From Nitrosopumilus adriaticus (lineage in GTDB: Archaea; Thermoproteota; Nitrososphaeria; Nitrososphaerales; Nitrosopumilaceae): 64,000 bases of DNA. The notes beneath the pieces were generated by a model. It saw only the letters and a list, made by a program, of their open reading frames with translations, did not search any database and had not been told where the DNA came from. Positions 14,022 through 23,765 of this stretch are shown piece after piece (positions within the stretch are counted from its first letter, which is position 1; each line of letters opens with the position of its first letter). The position numbers and the translations under genes are program-made. The DNA is taken from the NCBI RefSeq assembly GCF_000956175.1, contig NZ_CP011070.1, positions 186,001-250,000 of the forward strand, read 5' to 3'.

Positions 14022-16794
14022 TCAAAGAATTCAATCTTCTTTTATCCTGAACACTCTTTACAAAAAATAATGACGTTGCAATAATACCTAATGCAATTAG
14101 TGGAGATGCTATTTCTGTATACTTTAATTCAAAACCATTTGTTTTTTGAATTTGTGATGGTATGATTGGAATTTCTGTCATTTGTACTGTTCCAATTTTG
14201 TTTGACTGTTGTTCAACAAACCACACATTCCTGTCTCCATCTGATGTCATAAATTGTGTAAATGTTGATTCGGTAGGGATTGGAACTTCAATTTGATTTT
14301 TATTGTCTGGATCATAGACTCCAAGACTATCTACTGTATGCTGTGCAAACCACACATTTCCATACTTGTCAAATGTCATACCAAATGGTAATGCATCTTT
14401 GTTTGGAATAGATATCCTGTCAAATGATTCTAAAATGGGATTGAATCTAGCAATTCCTAAGCCTGTATGCTCTGCGATCCAGATGTTTCCTTCATGATCA
14501 AACAACAATGCCTCAGGACCCTGCAAAGGAGGCTCAGCTGAGAATTCCCTTATTTCATTATCTTTAGAATCAATATATCCAATTTTTCCTGTACCTGTTG
14601 TTGTATACCATATTTTCCCTTCATCATCAATTGCTAGAGCAAATGGCAATGATTCTTTTTCTGATAAAACGATCTCTTCAAATTTATCTAATTCTGGTGA
14701 ATATTTTACAATTCTATCTTTGTTGATTATTGTAATCCAAATATTATCATCAAAGTCTGCCTGAATGAAAAGTGGAGTATTTTCTGAAATAACTGGATCT
14801 AATTTCGGAATAGTTTTTATTGTAATTTCTTTTGTATTTGGATCTAGAAATCCAATTTGATTTCTAGGAGTGTCTGTAAACCAAATGTTTCCTTTGTTGT
14901 CTTGTGTTAGAAATGTTGTAGTTAACCCATCAAATGAATATGATGTAAATTCTTGAGTTTCAAGTGAGAATTGCCACAATCTTGGAGCAGATGCATCACT
15001 AATCCAAATTGAATTACTCCCATCATATAATGGATAGAGTGGTTTTGCATCTTCTGGTAATTCATATTCTGTAATCTGTGTTTGAATATCTCCTAGTCTT
15101 GGTTTTACAAGTAAATTCAAAAGTTTGGATTCGTTTGCATTCTCTGATCTTTGAGCTTCAATCTCAACTAACCATTCTCCTGAAAATCCAAATGTTAACT
15201 CTCCTTGGAATTCTATCGGATCATCTTTTTCTTGTTTAGTTAATTCCATAGGAATTTCGATTGGTGAAATACCTTTTGAAGGATTAGAAAGTTTTACTTT
15301 AATTTGATTAGAATCATGTATTTGATTCCCATCAAAGTCACTAACTTTTACTAGAATTGTATTTGTTCCACTAGAAAATGGTGAGATATCTACATCAAAT
15401 TTTACATTATCTGTAAACTCAATGGTTTGAAATCCATAAATAATTTCTTGAGCATCAACTTTTTGAATTTCACCTGCAGGTAGTGTTCCATTTGTAAGTA
15501 ATGCAACTACTCCAAGAAGAATTATCCCTAATACAGCTTCCACCTTTAGTGAATTTTTCAGTTTTTTATGAACTGAAATTTTACCTGACTGGAAACTCTT
15601 TTCAGCATTTTTCTGAACTTTAAACTGCAACAATCCTCCCAATCCAATCATAATTCCAGCAATGGCAATTTTTAGAATAATTAATTGACCATACACAGAT
15701 TCTGTAATAATCCCTACATCACTTTCTAATAACCACATCAAAGTTGGTCCTGTAATTATGACAATCCCTATTGAAATAATGAAAGCAATTGAAAATCTAG
15801 GAATTAATACCAAGCTCATCTTTTCTCGATTTTTTTCTTTTAGCTGTGAAAATGTTGGCAACAACGTAAAAACAAAATAAAAAATCCCTCCTATCCATAC
15901 TGCTGCAACTAAATTATGAACGTAATCTAGCACAACTGCTGCTATCTGACCACTTGCAGCACCATGTCCAATCAAGCTTGAAGTTGAAATTAATGCAAGC
16001 GAAGCTATTAGCATTGGGATCTGATTCTTTTTTGATAGGATTTTTTTTCTATCCATTCCAAACCAAATACCAAGTAAGATAATTGTAATAATCATCCTAG
16101 CTAGCCATATAATGCCAAAATCTGTTTGAATGGAATTAAGTGGGGATGTTTCTAACCTGATAGTTTGAATTGCAATCATGAGAACGTCTGATATGAAAAC
16201 AAGCATTAATCCAATTCCTGTAATTGACATAAATTTCCCATGATGGAAATTTTCTACTTTTTCTAACTCCTCTTTGATAATCTGTTTGTTTTGAGTTCCC
16301 CAAATCATTAGTGATGCAATTACTGCACCTAAAACAATAGTTTGACCAACTAATCCTGGAAATCTTGAACCAGCTTCAGGTAAAAATACAAGATCTCCCT
16401 TTGTTTCTTGATCAAGTAAAGAAGGATCAACTATTACATCTCCAACTGCAAATTGAAATGCACTTGGAACTAGATGACCGTCTACTTTGGATAAAACTTT
16501 AGTTGATGCTGTGTATATTCCATCTTCTAGTGGTGGGGTTGTAACGATTAACGACAATTCATTTTCATAATAATCTGTATCTCTATTGTCGATTTGATTT
16601 CCTTCTCCATCAAAAACTTTGATTTCACTAAAATCAATGTCTACTGGTTCTGAATAAAATACAATTACTTGAGTAGTTCCTGCAGGAGCATTTGATGTTA
16701 AACTAGGAATAGTTTCTTCTGTAAATGGATGTGCTGATACAAATGGTATGGATGTAATTGATAAAATTACTAAAACTAAAAGAAATTTTTTCAT
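14011..16794 (-). CDS. CopC-CopD-beta-propeller fusion protein
   Basis: The protein has 927 residues. After a signal peptide ending at Ala21, a CopC domain carries the Cu(II) ligands of that family: the mature N-terminal His22 and the Asp105-X-His107 pair. A CopD-type membrane region of about eight helices spans 150-435. A beta-sandwich segment follows, and residues about 580-885 form a streptogramin-lyase-like propeller (repeats of G.IW..D...N.IG..DP). A last membrane helix and a basic tail close the protein. CopC binds copper outside the membrane and CopD is implicated in its uptake. The attached propeller is unusual. Possible roles are copper acquisition for ammonia monooxygenase and multicopper enzymes. 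Confidence 0.85.
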   Translation of the reverse strand: MKKFLLVLVILSITSIPFVSAHPFTEETIPSLTSNAPAGTTQVIVFYSEPVDIDFSEIKVFDGEGNQIDNRDTDYYENELSLIVTTPPLEDGIYTASTKVLSKVDGHLVPSAFQFAVGDVIVDPSLLDQETKGDLVFLPEAGSRFPGLVGQTIVLGAVIASLMIWGTQNKQIIKEELEKVENFHHGKFMSITGIGLMLVFISDVLMIAIQTIRLETSPLNSIQTDFGIIWLARMIITIILLGIWFGMDRKKILSKKNQIPMLIASLALISTSSLIGHGAASGQIAAVVLDYVHNLVAAVWIGGIFYFVFTLLPTFSQLKEKNREKMSLVLIPRFSIAFIISIGIVIITGPTLMWLLESDVGIITESVYGQLIILKIAIAGIMIGLGGLLQFKVQKNAEKSFQSGKISVHKKLKNSLKVEAVLGIILLGVVALLTNGTLPAGEIQKVDAQEIIYGFQTIEFTDNVKFDVDISPFSSGTNTILVKVSDFDGNQIHDSNQIKVKLSNPSKGISPIEIPMELTKQEKDDPIEFQGELTFGFSGEWLVEIEAQRSENANESKLLNLLVKPRLGDIQTQITEYELPEDAKPLYPLYDGSNSIWISDASAPRLWQFSLETQEFTSYSFDGLTTTFLTQDNKGNIWFTDTPRNQIGFLDPNTKEITIKTIPKLDPVISENTPLFIQADFDDNIWITIINKDRIVKYSPELDKFEEIVLSEKESLPFALAIDDEGKIWYTTTGTGKIGYIDSKDNEIREFSAEPPLQGPEALLFDHEGNIWIAEHTGLGIARFNPILESFDRISIPNKDALPFGMTFDKYGNVWFAQHTVDSLGVYDPDNKNQIEVPIPTESTFTQFMTSDGDRNVWFVEQQSNKIGTVQMTEIPIIPSQIQKTNGFELKYTEIASPLIALGIIATSLFFVKSVQDKRRLNSLINS

Positions 16795-16872
16795 TTGATC
16801 TTATGAACAATATTGATAATTTAAACAGTTTTCATATGTTCGTTATTTGTACCAATTCACGTAAAGATAATA

Positions 16873-17526
16873 ATGTGTAATAGTAGTATGATAACTATGA
16901 AAATAGTAATTTTTGGATTTCTTGCATTAGTGTTGAGTGTAGGAATGATTTCTACTTCTTTTGCACATACTACTGTTGAAGTTGATAATTACAAAATTGA
17001 AGCAGGATGGGGAATAGAGCCTCCAGTTGTAGGAATTAGAAATGATCTTGTCTTTAAAATTACTGAGCCTGGAGATTCTGAGGGCTCATACAAGGGAGTA
17101 ACTAATGTGTTCAAAAATGTTGAAGTTACGGCCATGTATGGTGGAGCAACCAAAAAAATTGATATCAATTCTGATCCTAGACCTGGATACTATTTTTCAC
17201 CAATAATTCCAACTAAAACTGGAAGTTACATTATGGATTTTAAAGGTGACATTCGAGGTACTACTATTGACATAAAAATTCCAGTTGAAGATGTAGAACC
17301 AACTGCAGTTTTAGATTTTCCTCCTACAAGCAGTCAGGGAACATCTGATATCACTGCACTAAAAAATGCAATTTCATCTATTCAACAAGACGTATCTAAA
17401 CTAAAGTCTGGTGAAACTTCTGTGCAATCTGATGGTGGTGCAGCTTATGACTTTGCAATATTTGGACTATCAATTGCAGCTGCAGCTATTATCTTAGCAA
17501 TCATTGCTCTAATAAAAAGAAAATAG
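16873..17526 (+). CDS. Secreted protein with C-terminal membrane anchor, CopC-associated
   Basis: The protein has 217 residues: a signal peptide (about 9-31, ending SFAH), a beta-rich extracytoplasmic domain beginning HTTVEVDNYKIEAGW, a short coiled linker, and a C-terminal membrane helix followed by KRK. The mature N-terminal His resembles the CopC arrangement. It is divergent from the CopC-CopD fusion, which suggests a copper-related role. ATGs at 16888 and 16897 are alternative starts; the TATA-like element at 16843-16850 favours 16873. The exact family is not recognised. Confidence 0.65.
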   Translation: MCNSSMITMKIVIFGFLALVLSVGMISTSFAHTTVEVDNYKIEAGWGIEPPVVGIRNDLVFKITEPGDSEGSYKGVTNVFKNVEVTAMYGGATKKIDINSDPRPGYYFSPIIPTKTGSYIMDFKGDIRGTTIDIKIPVEDVEPTAVLDFPPTSSQGTSDITALKNAISSIQQDVSKLKSGETSVQSDGGAAYDFAIFGLSIAAAAIILAIIALIKRK

Positions 17527-17539
17527 AAAAAGAGGATTC

Positions 17540-18346
17540 CTAAAATCTTGGAATGACTCTAGATTTTGCAGTTACTGCAACTATGCTTATGATTGCAACA
17601 GCTAGTATCATCATTGCAATTGTACCAAATTCTGGAACAACCTTTGCTGATGCTACTTCGCCCATTGGTCCTGTCCAATCTGCTTCAGAACCAGGAGGTC
17701 CAATACCAAGAGAAACTATTTTGATGTCAATTGGATTTTCATCTGAACCAACGGCATCTACCATGTGACTTGCAGTCATTTCCATGGCATGTGCAGTTTC
17801 TTGTAGGACTGTTTCACCATTTTGCATTGCAGTTATTTCATAGTTGACATGTAATGTACTGAATTCAAGATCAACTTGAGTTCCGCCTTTAACAGCTGAG
17901 TCGGTAATTGTTACCATTAATTCTCCAGCCATGCCACCTTCTTCTGCTTCAACTTCTTGTACTACAATCAAACCTTGCATCCAAGGATGTACCATACAGA
18001 AGTAATTGATTTCACCAACTGTATCTGGAGAATATTCAAATGAATTTCCTGCCATTAACAGTCCTGTATCAAATTCACCACTTGGGCCATCTTCAGGGGT
18101 TCCTGCTGTGAATGTGTGTGCTGCTGTATCAGGATTTGACATTATTACCTTGCCGCCTACATCAACAGTTGCAGTACTTGGAATGTAACATCCCTCTGCA
18201 GTGTCTTCACATCCTGGAGCTCCAGAACCCATAGCTGCCTCAATTGTGACTTCTGAGTGATCTGCAAAAGCAGCTGGTGTTGTTGCAACGATTCCAGCTA
18301 CAATAGCAAATAGTACGAAGAAAGAGCAAATTGCTTTAGTCTTCAT
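17540..18346 (-). CDS. Cupredoxin with PEFG-CTERM surface-sorting signal
   Basis: The protein has 268 residues: a signal peptide (about 1-28), then a plastocyanin-like domain with predicted type 1 copper ligands His77, Cys117, His120 and Met123 (YFCMVHPWMQG). A beta domain of unknown function spans 140-230. The C-terminus has PEFG at 238-241, a hydrophobic helix and a basic tail. This PEFG-CTERM signal is known in Thaumarchaeota as a substrate signal for an archaeosortase-type enzyme. The protein is therefore probably displayed at the cell surface and could carry electrons or store copper. Confidence 0.88.
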   Translation of the reverse strand: MKTKAICSFFVLFAIVAGIVATTPAAFADHSEVTIEAAMGSGAPGCEDTAEGCYIPSTATVDVGGKVIMSNPDTAAHTFTAGTPEDGPSGEFDTGLLMAGNSFEYSPDTVGEINYFCMVHPWMQGLIVVQEVEAEEGGMAGELMVTITDSAVKGGTQVDLEFSTLHVNYEITAMQNGETVLQETAHAMEMTASHMVDAVGSDENPIDIKIVSLGIGPPGSEADWTGPMGEVASAKVVPEFGTIAMMILAVAIISIVAVTAKSRVIPRF

Positions 18347-18403
18347 TAGATTGAATACTTGCTCAGATACATAAAAACCTCACTGGAATTCCCAGATTTA
18401 GTA

Positions 18404-19222
18404 TTAGTCTTTTTTGAATTGGTACAACTTTAGAATTCCAAATATAGGGACTCCTATGTACATTCCAATATTTAGTAAAACTATAGAGATTCCATATCCT
18501 AGCATCTCTTCTTCAGAATCAATGTTTGCGTGATTCAATAATGATAATGATGTTAACATTGGTGTAAGTGTTATTTTCGTAAATTCTTTGAATATGGGCT
18601 GTTCTCGCTCCAGATCTGCAACTGTTGGTGAAAATGAATAATAGAACTGATTGAATGTGCTCATAAATGCTGTTCCTGACTTGGTTGATAGGATGGTATT
18701 ATCTCGAAGTTCTCTTAGTTGTTGAACCTGTGGTGCAAGTTCAGAACCATATGTTGCAGTTGCAATCAGACAACCACCATTTTCTCCATTGACTTCGTTT
18801 TCAGGTGGTGAAATTGGTTGAGCATTGGCCTCGCCAACTGCAATGTCAAAAGAAACTGTCTCAGGTGGAATAGGTTGGAACAAAATTCCTTCAACTACAA
18901 AGTCCATAGAATATACTCCTTCTCCTAGATTGAATTCAATTGGAATCTTTACAGAACCTACTGAGGTATGTGTTAATGGTATTGGTCCAAACACTGTTTC
19001 ATCATCTTTTAAAACAGTTACCGAGTAATCAATATGCTCTTGAATTTTTTGTGTTTGAGGATTAATAAAATCGATATTAATTTTGGTTTGAGTGTTTGGC
19101 TGTATTTCGTCATAGGTTAATTTAACATCTAATGTTCCTTTTTCAGTTGGAAGTGTTTGTGATTCAGCAAATGCTGGTACAAGTAATAACGGAATAATCA
19201 GTAATGCAAATAGATATTTCAT
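18404..19222 (-). CDS. Secreted protein with CFI-box-like domain
   Basis: The protein has 272 residues: a signal peptide, a beta-sandwich region (30-135), then the block GGCLIATATYGSELAPQVQQ followed by LRELRD, which matches the CFI-box type of C-terminal domain seen in many secreted prokaryotic proteins. A final hydrophobic segment and a basic end (QFKKD) suggest membrane anchoring. The function of the CFI-box is not established to my knowledge. It lies next to other surface proteins. Confidence 0.65.
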   Translation of the reverse strand: MKYLFALLIIPLLLVPAFAESQTLPTEKGTLDVKLTYDEIQPNTQTKINIDFINPQTQKIQEHIDYSVTVLKDDETVFGPIPLTHTSVGSVKIPIEFNLGEGVYSMDFVVEGILFQPIPPETVSFDIAVGEANAQPISPPENEVNGENGGCLIATATYGSELAPQVQQLRELRDNTILSTKSGTAFMSTFNQFYYSFSPTVADLEREQPIFKEFTKITLTPMLTSLSLLNHANIDSEEEMLGYGISIVLLNIGMYIGVPIFGILKLYQFKKD

Positions 19223-19332
19223 ATTTTATTTCTGAGAGTCATGAATAAAAGTTATACTCATTTTATCAAAAAAATTCTCACTCATAGAAATCCTATATCA
19301 TCTTTAAATATGGAATTAACTCAATTTTTGTA

Positions 19333-21030
19333 TTGTACAAGTTTGCATTATTAATTGCGATTCTTGGGATTTTTTCTATTCCTTTAGTTCTTCCCGATGC
19401 ATTTGCACATGGACTAGGAGGAGATCAGGCCGAACCACTCAGTTTTGGTGATATGGAAGTTACTGTCCGTACACAGCTAAGTCCATCTGATATTACCGTT
19501 GGAGAAGTTGATTCAGCAAATATGCAAGTTCGTTTCTTTGATACTTTAACTGACAAGAATCTTGACAAAGTTACTTACAGAGTAGAAGTTTGGCAGAGCG
19601 GTGAACTTTTAGCTAGAAATCTATTTTATGATTTGGATGGAAGATTGGATGTAAAAATTAAACCAAAAGCTGATTGTAATAAAGATCTTCTTGAAGAATG
19701 CTCAATTTATGGTGGTTCTGAGCATGTTAGTGCCCCAGGTGCATTATTTGTTCATGGTGAAGCATGCACTGATGATAATTTAGACATATGTGGAAGACCA
19801 TCAATTACAGGTCCAATTTTTGTAAAGGGTGGACTTTACAAAATTAGGGTTGACATTGAGGCAGCTACGAGTCCCAGAACAGTACTAGCTAATTTACTAA
19901 GTTACGAAACATTTGTCAGTGTTGCACAAGAACAAGACTTTTTCATAAAGACTGCAAACGCTGAAGAAATTCCAGTAACAATAAAAACATACTATGATGA
20001 TGTTGATAACTTTAAGTTTGATAATGCTGATAATTCAATTTCATTTGATATGCCCTTTGATTGGAGTCCGTCATATGTTGACTTGGTTCAAGTAGTTCAT
20101 GAAGAGGTCAGAGTTCCAAAAACATTTACTCCTTATGCAGAAGGCAAACAATTCAAGGGATATGTCAATGGTGTGGAAATTGATCAGCGTGCATTGCTAA
20201 ATGATCCTTATTCATATGATGATACAAACATTGTCCATTTCCTAATTACCAAAAGTGAGTTACAAAAAATCAATGAAACATTAGGACCAGGTAACTATGA
20301 TAACAAAAAGATGGATTTGAAACTTGTTCCGTTATCTGAAGTATCCAAAAGTTCTACAGAATTTTATCTAGTTGATGCTAAAAACTTTGAAAAAGTCCCA
20401 ACCACTGTAAAAATTTCATGGGATGGAAAATATGGTGCTAACCAAGAAATTCCATTTGAATTTACATTCTTTAATGAAAATAAAGAACTAATCAGAGATA
20501 TCAAATATGCATACTTTGTTTTTGATGAATTCGATAATGAAATAGCCAGTAATGTTGGTCAAAGTTCTACTGAACTTGGAATTTCTTCTACTGAAGGAAT
20601 TGATGTACAAAGAATTTTTGTTCCATCTCAAGGACAAATCAGAGTTGATGTCAAAGTTTTAGGAACTGGATTAGATTATAATCCAAAATATGCTGGAATT
20701 GGTACTGCGATTATTGAAATAGGTCCGGGTGCCCCTGTATCTACACCTACAAAAGCTGCCATACCTGATTGGATTAAAAATAATGCTGCCTGGTGGGCAG
20801 CAGGACAAATTGATGATAATTCCTTTGTTCAAGGAATACAATATTTGATTAAAGAAGATGTTCTAAAAATCCCTCCAACAACACAGGGATCAAGTTCAGG
20901 CTCTAGCGAAATTCCATCATGGATTAAAAATAATGCAGAGTGGTGGGCAGCAGGACAAATTGATGATGATTCTTTCATTCAAGGAATTCAATTTTTAATT
21001 AAAGAAGGCATTATGAGAATTCAATCATAG
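19333..21030 (+). CDS. Large secreted protein with two C-terminal WW-type repeats
   Basis: The protein has 565 residues. The TTG start is supported by a TATA box (TTTAAATA, 19303-19310) ending 23 nt upstream. A signal peptide ends at AFAHG. Several beta domains follow; two cysteine-rich stretches around 115-150 may form disulfides. The last 100 residues hold two copies of a 38-residue repeat of the form [25 protein letters not shown]. The next gene encodes a homologue with the same ending. A cell-envelope role is likely; the substrate or partner is unknown. Confidence 0.7.
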   Translation: MYKFALLIAILGIFSIPLVLPDAFAHGLGGDQAEPLSFGDMEVTVRTQLSPSDITVGEVDSANMQVRFFDTLTDKNLDKVTYRVEVWQSGELLARNLFYDLDGRLDVKIKPKADCNKDLLEECSIYGGSEHVSAPGALFVHGEACTDDNLDICGRPSITGPIFVKGGLYKIRVDIEAATSPRTVLANLLSYETFVSVAQEQDFFIKTANAEEIPVTIKTYYDDVDNFKFDNADNSISFDMPFDWSPSYVDLVQVVHEEVRVPKTFTPYAEGKQFKGYVNGVEIDQRALLNDPYSYDDTNIVHFLITKSELQKINETLGPGNYDNKKMDLKLVPLSEVSKSSTEFYLVDAKNFEKVPTTVKISWDGKYGANQEIPFEFTFFNENKELIRDIKYAYFVFDEFDNEIASNVGQSSTELGISSTEGIDVQRIFVPSQGQIRVDVKVLGTGLDYNPKYAGIGTAIIEIGPGAPVSTPTKAAIPDWIKNNAAWWAAGQIDDNSFVQGIQYLIKEDVLKIPPTTQGSSSGSSEIPSWIKNNAEWWAAGQIDDDSFIQGIQFLIKEGIMRIQS

Positions 21031-21063
21031 GTTTTTAAATAAATTATGTAAAGTGATAGTATA

Positions 21064-21270
21064 ATGAAAGACATCAACGACATAATGCCCAAAGTCCCAA
21101 ACATGAAATGGGGAGCTTTGATGAATACACCTCCAACAAATGATAAAGTTGAAGAAATGAACAAAATTTTTCCAAGTAATGGTAAATGGCACACTGTCTT
21201 TGAAGAACAAGATCTAATCACAATTGACGGAAAAGAGATTCGTAAAAAAGATCCAAACAAGTGGACCTAG
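21064..21270 (+). CDS. Small soluble protein of unknown function
   Basis: The protein has 68 residues, begins MKDINDIMPKVPNMKW and has no signal or membrane segment. Composition is balanced and codon use matches the neighbours, so it is probably real. It lies between two homologous secreted proteins, and its stop is 1 nt before the TTG start of the next gene, which suggests translational coupling. Function not recognised. Confidence 0.6.
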   Translation: MKDINDIMPKVPNMKWGALMNTPPTNDKVEEMNKIFPSNGKWHTVFEEQDLITIDGKEIRKKDPNKWT

Positions 21271-21271
21271 T

Positions 21272-22816
21272 TTGAAAAATCAAACGTTATTCTTACTCTT
21301 TCCAGCTCTACTTGCATTAACATTTGGTACTGTATATGGTCATGGAGTTGGCAGTGAAACTTTTCCCCCTGAAGAACTAGACGGTAGACTAGTGACACTG
21401 GAGGTTTCTTCCTCTCAAAGTGATCCTAACACAAATGATGATCAACAAATATCAATTTCACTAATTGATTTTGATTCAAAAATTACATTAAGAGATGTAA
21501 CGTTTTTGATAAAATCACAGCGTGGTGAACAATTTCTTTTTGAACAGGAATTCAAAGCTGATAATGGATTCTTAGTTTTTAATTTTGTATCAGAAGAACG
21601 TGATTCTATATTAATTGAAGAGGATAATGATGGAAATCTGTTTGGTTCATTGTTAGGACTGGATAGTAGATTGATTCATGTCAAAGGCCCAAAACTCAGT
21701 GAAGGTGGTCTATACAAATTTGATGTCACCATACTTACAGCAGATGGATACTCCAAAAAATTAGCAAAACCTCTAGTTTTCAATGCTGGAATATCTATTG
21801 CGCAAACCACTCAATATGATTTTGTTGATGAAAATTTTGGAAAACAATTCATTGAGGTAATCTCATACTATGATGAGATTTCTAATTTCAAGTATGATTC
21901 AAATTCAAGAGAAATTAGCTTCTCAATGCCCTTTGAATGGAGTCTATCTAACATTAATCAAACATCTGTAGTTCATCAGGAAATAGTAGTTCCTAAAAAT
22001 TTTGGTGATTTACTAGTGTCTGGCTATGATATCTACATTAACCATGTTAAAATTTCCAAAGATGTAGTAAACATTGATGATTTTTTCTCTGAAGAACGTG
22101 TTGTTCACTTTATTATATATCAAAGTCAACTACTGAATGTTTTTCAATATAATCAAAATCAGGACGGAATGAACTTTATCATTAAACCAGATCGTGATTA
22201 CACCCATTTAAGCTCAGTCACTGAAAATGGACAGTTTAGAATTCTAGTTTCTTGGGAGCCGGAGAATTTGAAATCTAATTCTGATGCAAAAATAATTTTT
22301 GATATTACTGATATTTTCTTAAAGAATAGACCTGTTGCAACAAATTATGAATTTTCAATGACTCATAATGATAAAATCATTTATGAACAAAGTGGAGTTA
22401 GTAGTGATTCAAAAGAAGAACATAATATTGCAGAATTTATGATACCACAAGATGTCTCAGGAATTGTATATCTAAATTTTAAAAATTTAGATAACAATAA
22501 TCTTGCAAAATCAACAATTCCAATAATAATTGATAGAATAACAAATGAAATTTCAATTCCTGATTGGATTAGAAATAATGCATTATGGTGGTCTGAAGAA
22601 CAAATAGATGATAACACATTCATTCAGGGAATTGAATATTTAATCAAAAATAATATCATTGTAATTCCACAAACACAGCAAGAATCATCAGCATCACAAG
22701 AAATCCCACCATGGATTAGAAATAATGCTGCCTGGTGGGCAGCAGGACAAATTGATGACACTACATTTGTTCAAGGATTGGAATATCTGATTCAAAAAGG
22801 AATCATTCGTGTCTGA
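21272..22816 (+). CDS. Large secreted protein with two C-terminal WW-type repeats (paralogue)
   Basis: The protein has 514 residues from a TTG start directly after the previous stop. A signal peptide (LFLLFPALLALTFGTVYGHG) supports this start; a longer frame from 21224 would overlap the upstream gene. The body aligns in pattern with the protein at 19333 (GLYKFDV, FKYDS...ISFSMPFEWS). It ends with two copies of the WW-type repeat (IPDWIRNNALWWSEEQIDD and [18 protein letters not shown]). A tandem gene duplication is evident. It is probably a surface protein. Confidence 0.7.
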   Translation: MKNQTLFLLFPALLALTFGTVYGHGVGSETFPPEELDGRLVTLEVSSSQSDPNTNDDQQISISLIDFDSKITLRDVTFLIKSQRGEQFLFEQEFKADNGFLVFNFVSEERDSILIEEDNDGNLFGSLLGLDSRLIHVKGPKLSEGGLYKFDVTILTADGYSKKLAKPLVFNAGISIAQTTQYDFVDENFGKQFIEVISYYDEISNFKYDSNSREISFSMPFEWSLSNINQTSVVHQEIVVPKNFGDLLVSGYDIYINHVKISKDVVNIDDFFSEERVVHFIIYQSQLLNVFQYNQNQDGMNFIIKPDRDYTHLSSVTENGQFRILVSWEPENLKSNSDAKIIFDITDIFLKNRPVATNYEFSMTHNDKIIYEQSGVSSDSKEEHNIAEFMIPQDVSGIVYLNFKNLDNNNLAKSTIPIIIDRITNEISIPDWIRNNALWWSEEQIDDNTFIQGIEYLIKNNIIVIPQTQQESSASQEIPPWIRNNAAWWAAGQIDDTTFVQGLEYLIQKGIIRV

Positions 22817-22870
22817 TCGATTCTTGTTCGAAAAATGAACCAGTCGCTTTAAATCCGAAAAATAGTAATT

Positions 22871-23272
22871 TTGATCACTTTGTTTAGACCTGAAAACATT
22901 GTTGAAAAAAAATCGACATTATTCTCAATTGTAGTAACTGGTGTAATTGCAATTTTAGCACTGCCTATAATCATCCCACATCTTTTACATGGGTATCATC
23001 TTGTTCACATTTTCTTACATATTGGAGGAATTACACTATCCGTTTTTATTTCTGTATTGGCAGGAATTGCATATTTCAGACTACGAACAAAACGTCTCCT
23101 ACTAAGTGCTATAGCATTTACGACCTTTATCGGAGCAGAAGTTGTTTTGCTAGTAGATGCAACATGGCCAAATATCTACGATATTGGAGATATGTCATTT
23201 TCTGAGATAGGACATTTATTGACGTTTGTCACATTAGGATTACTAGCATTAGGAGTGTTTAGAAATGACTGA
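22871..23272 (+). CDS. Four-helix membrane protein coupled to regulator
   Basis: The protein has about 133 residues with four hydrophobic segments and several histidines near membrane boundaries (HLLHGYHLVHIFLHIGG), which could coordinate a metal or heme. TTG codons at 22871 and 22880 are possible starts; the TATA box at 22848-22855 slightly favours 22880. The last 8 nt overlap the start of the winged-helix gene, so membrane protein and regulator may act together as sensor and effector. Family not recognised. Confidence 0.6.
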   Translation: MITLFRPENIVEKKSTLFSIVVTGVIAILALPIIIPHLLHGYHLVHIFLHIGGITLSVFISVLAGIAYFRLRTKRLLLSAIAFTTFIGAEVVLLVDATWPNIYDIGDMSFSEIGHLLTFVTLGLLALGVFRND

Positions 23273-23765
23273 TAGAGATTTCAAATTACAACAAATCATT
23301 GAAGAAAATCCTGGAATTCAATTCCGTGAAATAATGCGTTCTTCTGGATTAAAAAATGGTGTACTTAGCCACTATCTTGGAAAATTAGAAAAAAACGGAA
23401 TCATCAAAGTAATTCGTGGCCCACGCCAAGCAAGATTTTATCCACCTCGAATCACAGAAGAAGAGTCTATTGTAATTAAAGCACTGAGAAAACAAACTCC
23501 ACGTGACTTGTTACTTGCATTAATCAAAGAAGATGGCTTAGAGTTTAGTCAACTGGTAAAAGAAGTTGGAAAATCACCATCAACTGTTTCATTATATCTC
23601 TCAAAAATTGTAGATGATGGATTAGTTGAAATTAAACTAGTTCGACTCAAAAAGAGATATTATATTAAAGCAAAGGAGCTCATAGATAAATTAGTTGAAG
23701 ACTATAGACCCAACTCAATTGAGAAACCAACATCTGGATTCGAAGATATCATCAACTCTCTCTAA
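23265..23765 (+). CDS. Tandem winged-helix transcription regulator
   Basis: The protein has 166 residues with two winged-helix modules: residues 1-70 (QIIEENPGIQFREIMRSSGL...VLSHYLGKLEKNGII) and 75-150 (LIKEDGLEFSQLVKEVGKSP...). This two-module type is common among Euryarchaeota and Thaumarchaeota and usually regulates membrane or surface genes. It overlaps the preceding membrane protein gene and the following secreted protein gene, forming a coupled trio. Targets unknown. Confidence 0.8.
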   Translation: MTDRDFKLQQIIEENPGIQFREIMRSSGLKNGVLSHYLGKLEKNGIIKVIRGPRQARFYPPRITEEESIVIKALRKQTPRDLLLALIKEDGLEFSQLVKEVGKSPSTVSLYLSKIVDDGLVEIKLVRLKKRYYIKAKELIDKLVEDYRPNSIEKPTSGFEDIINSL

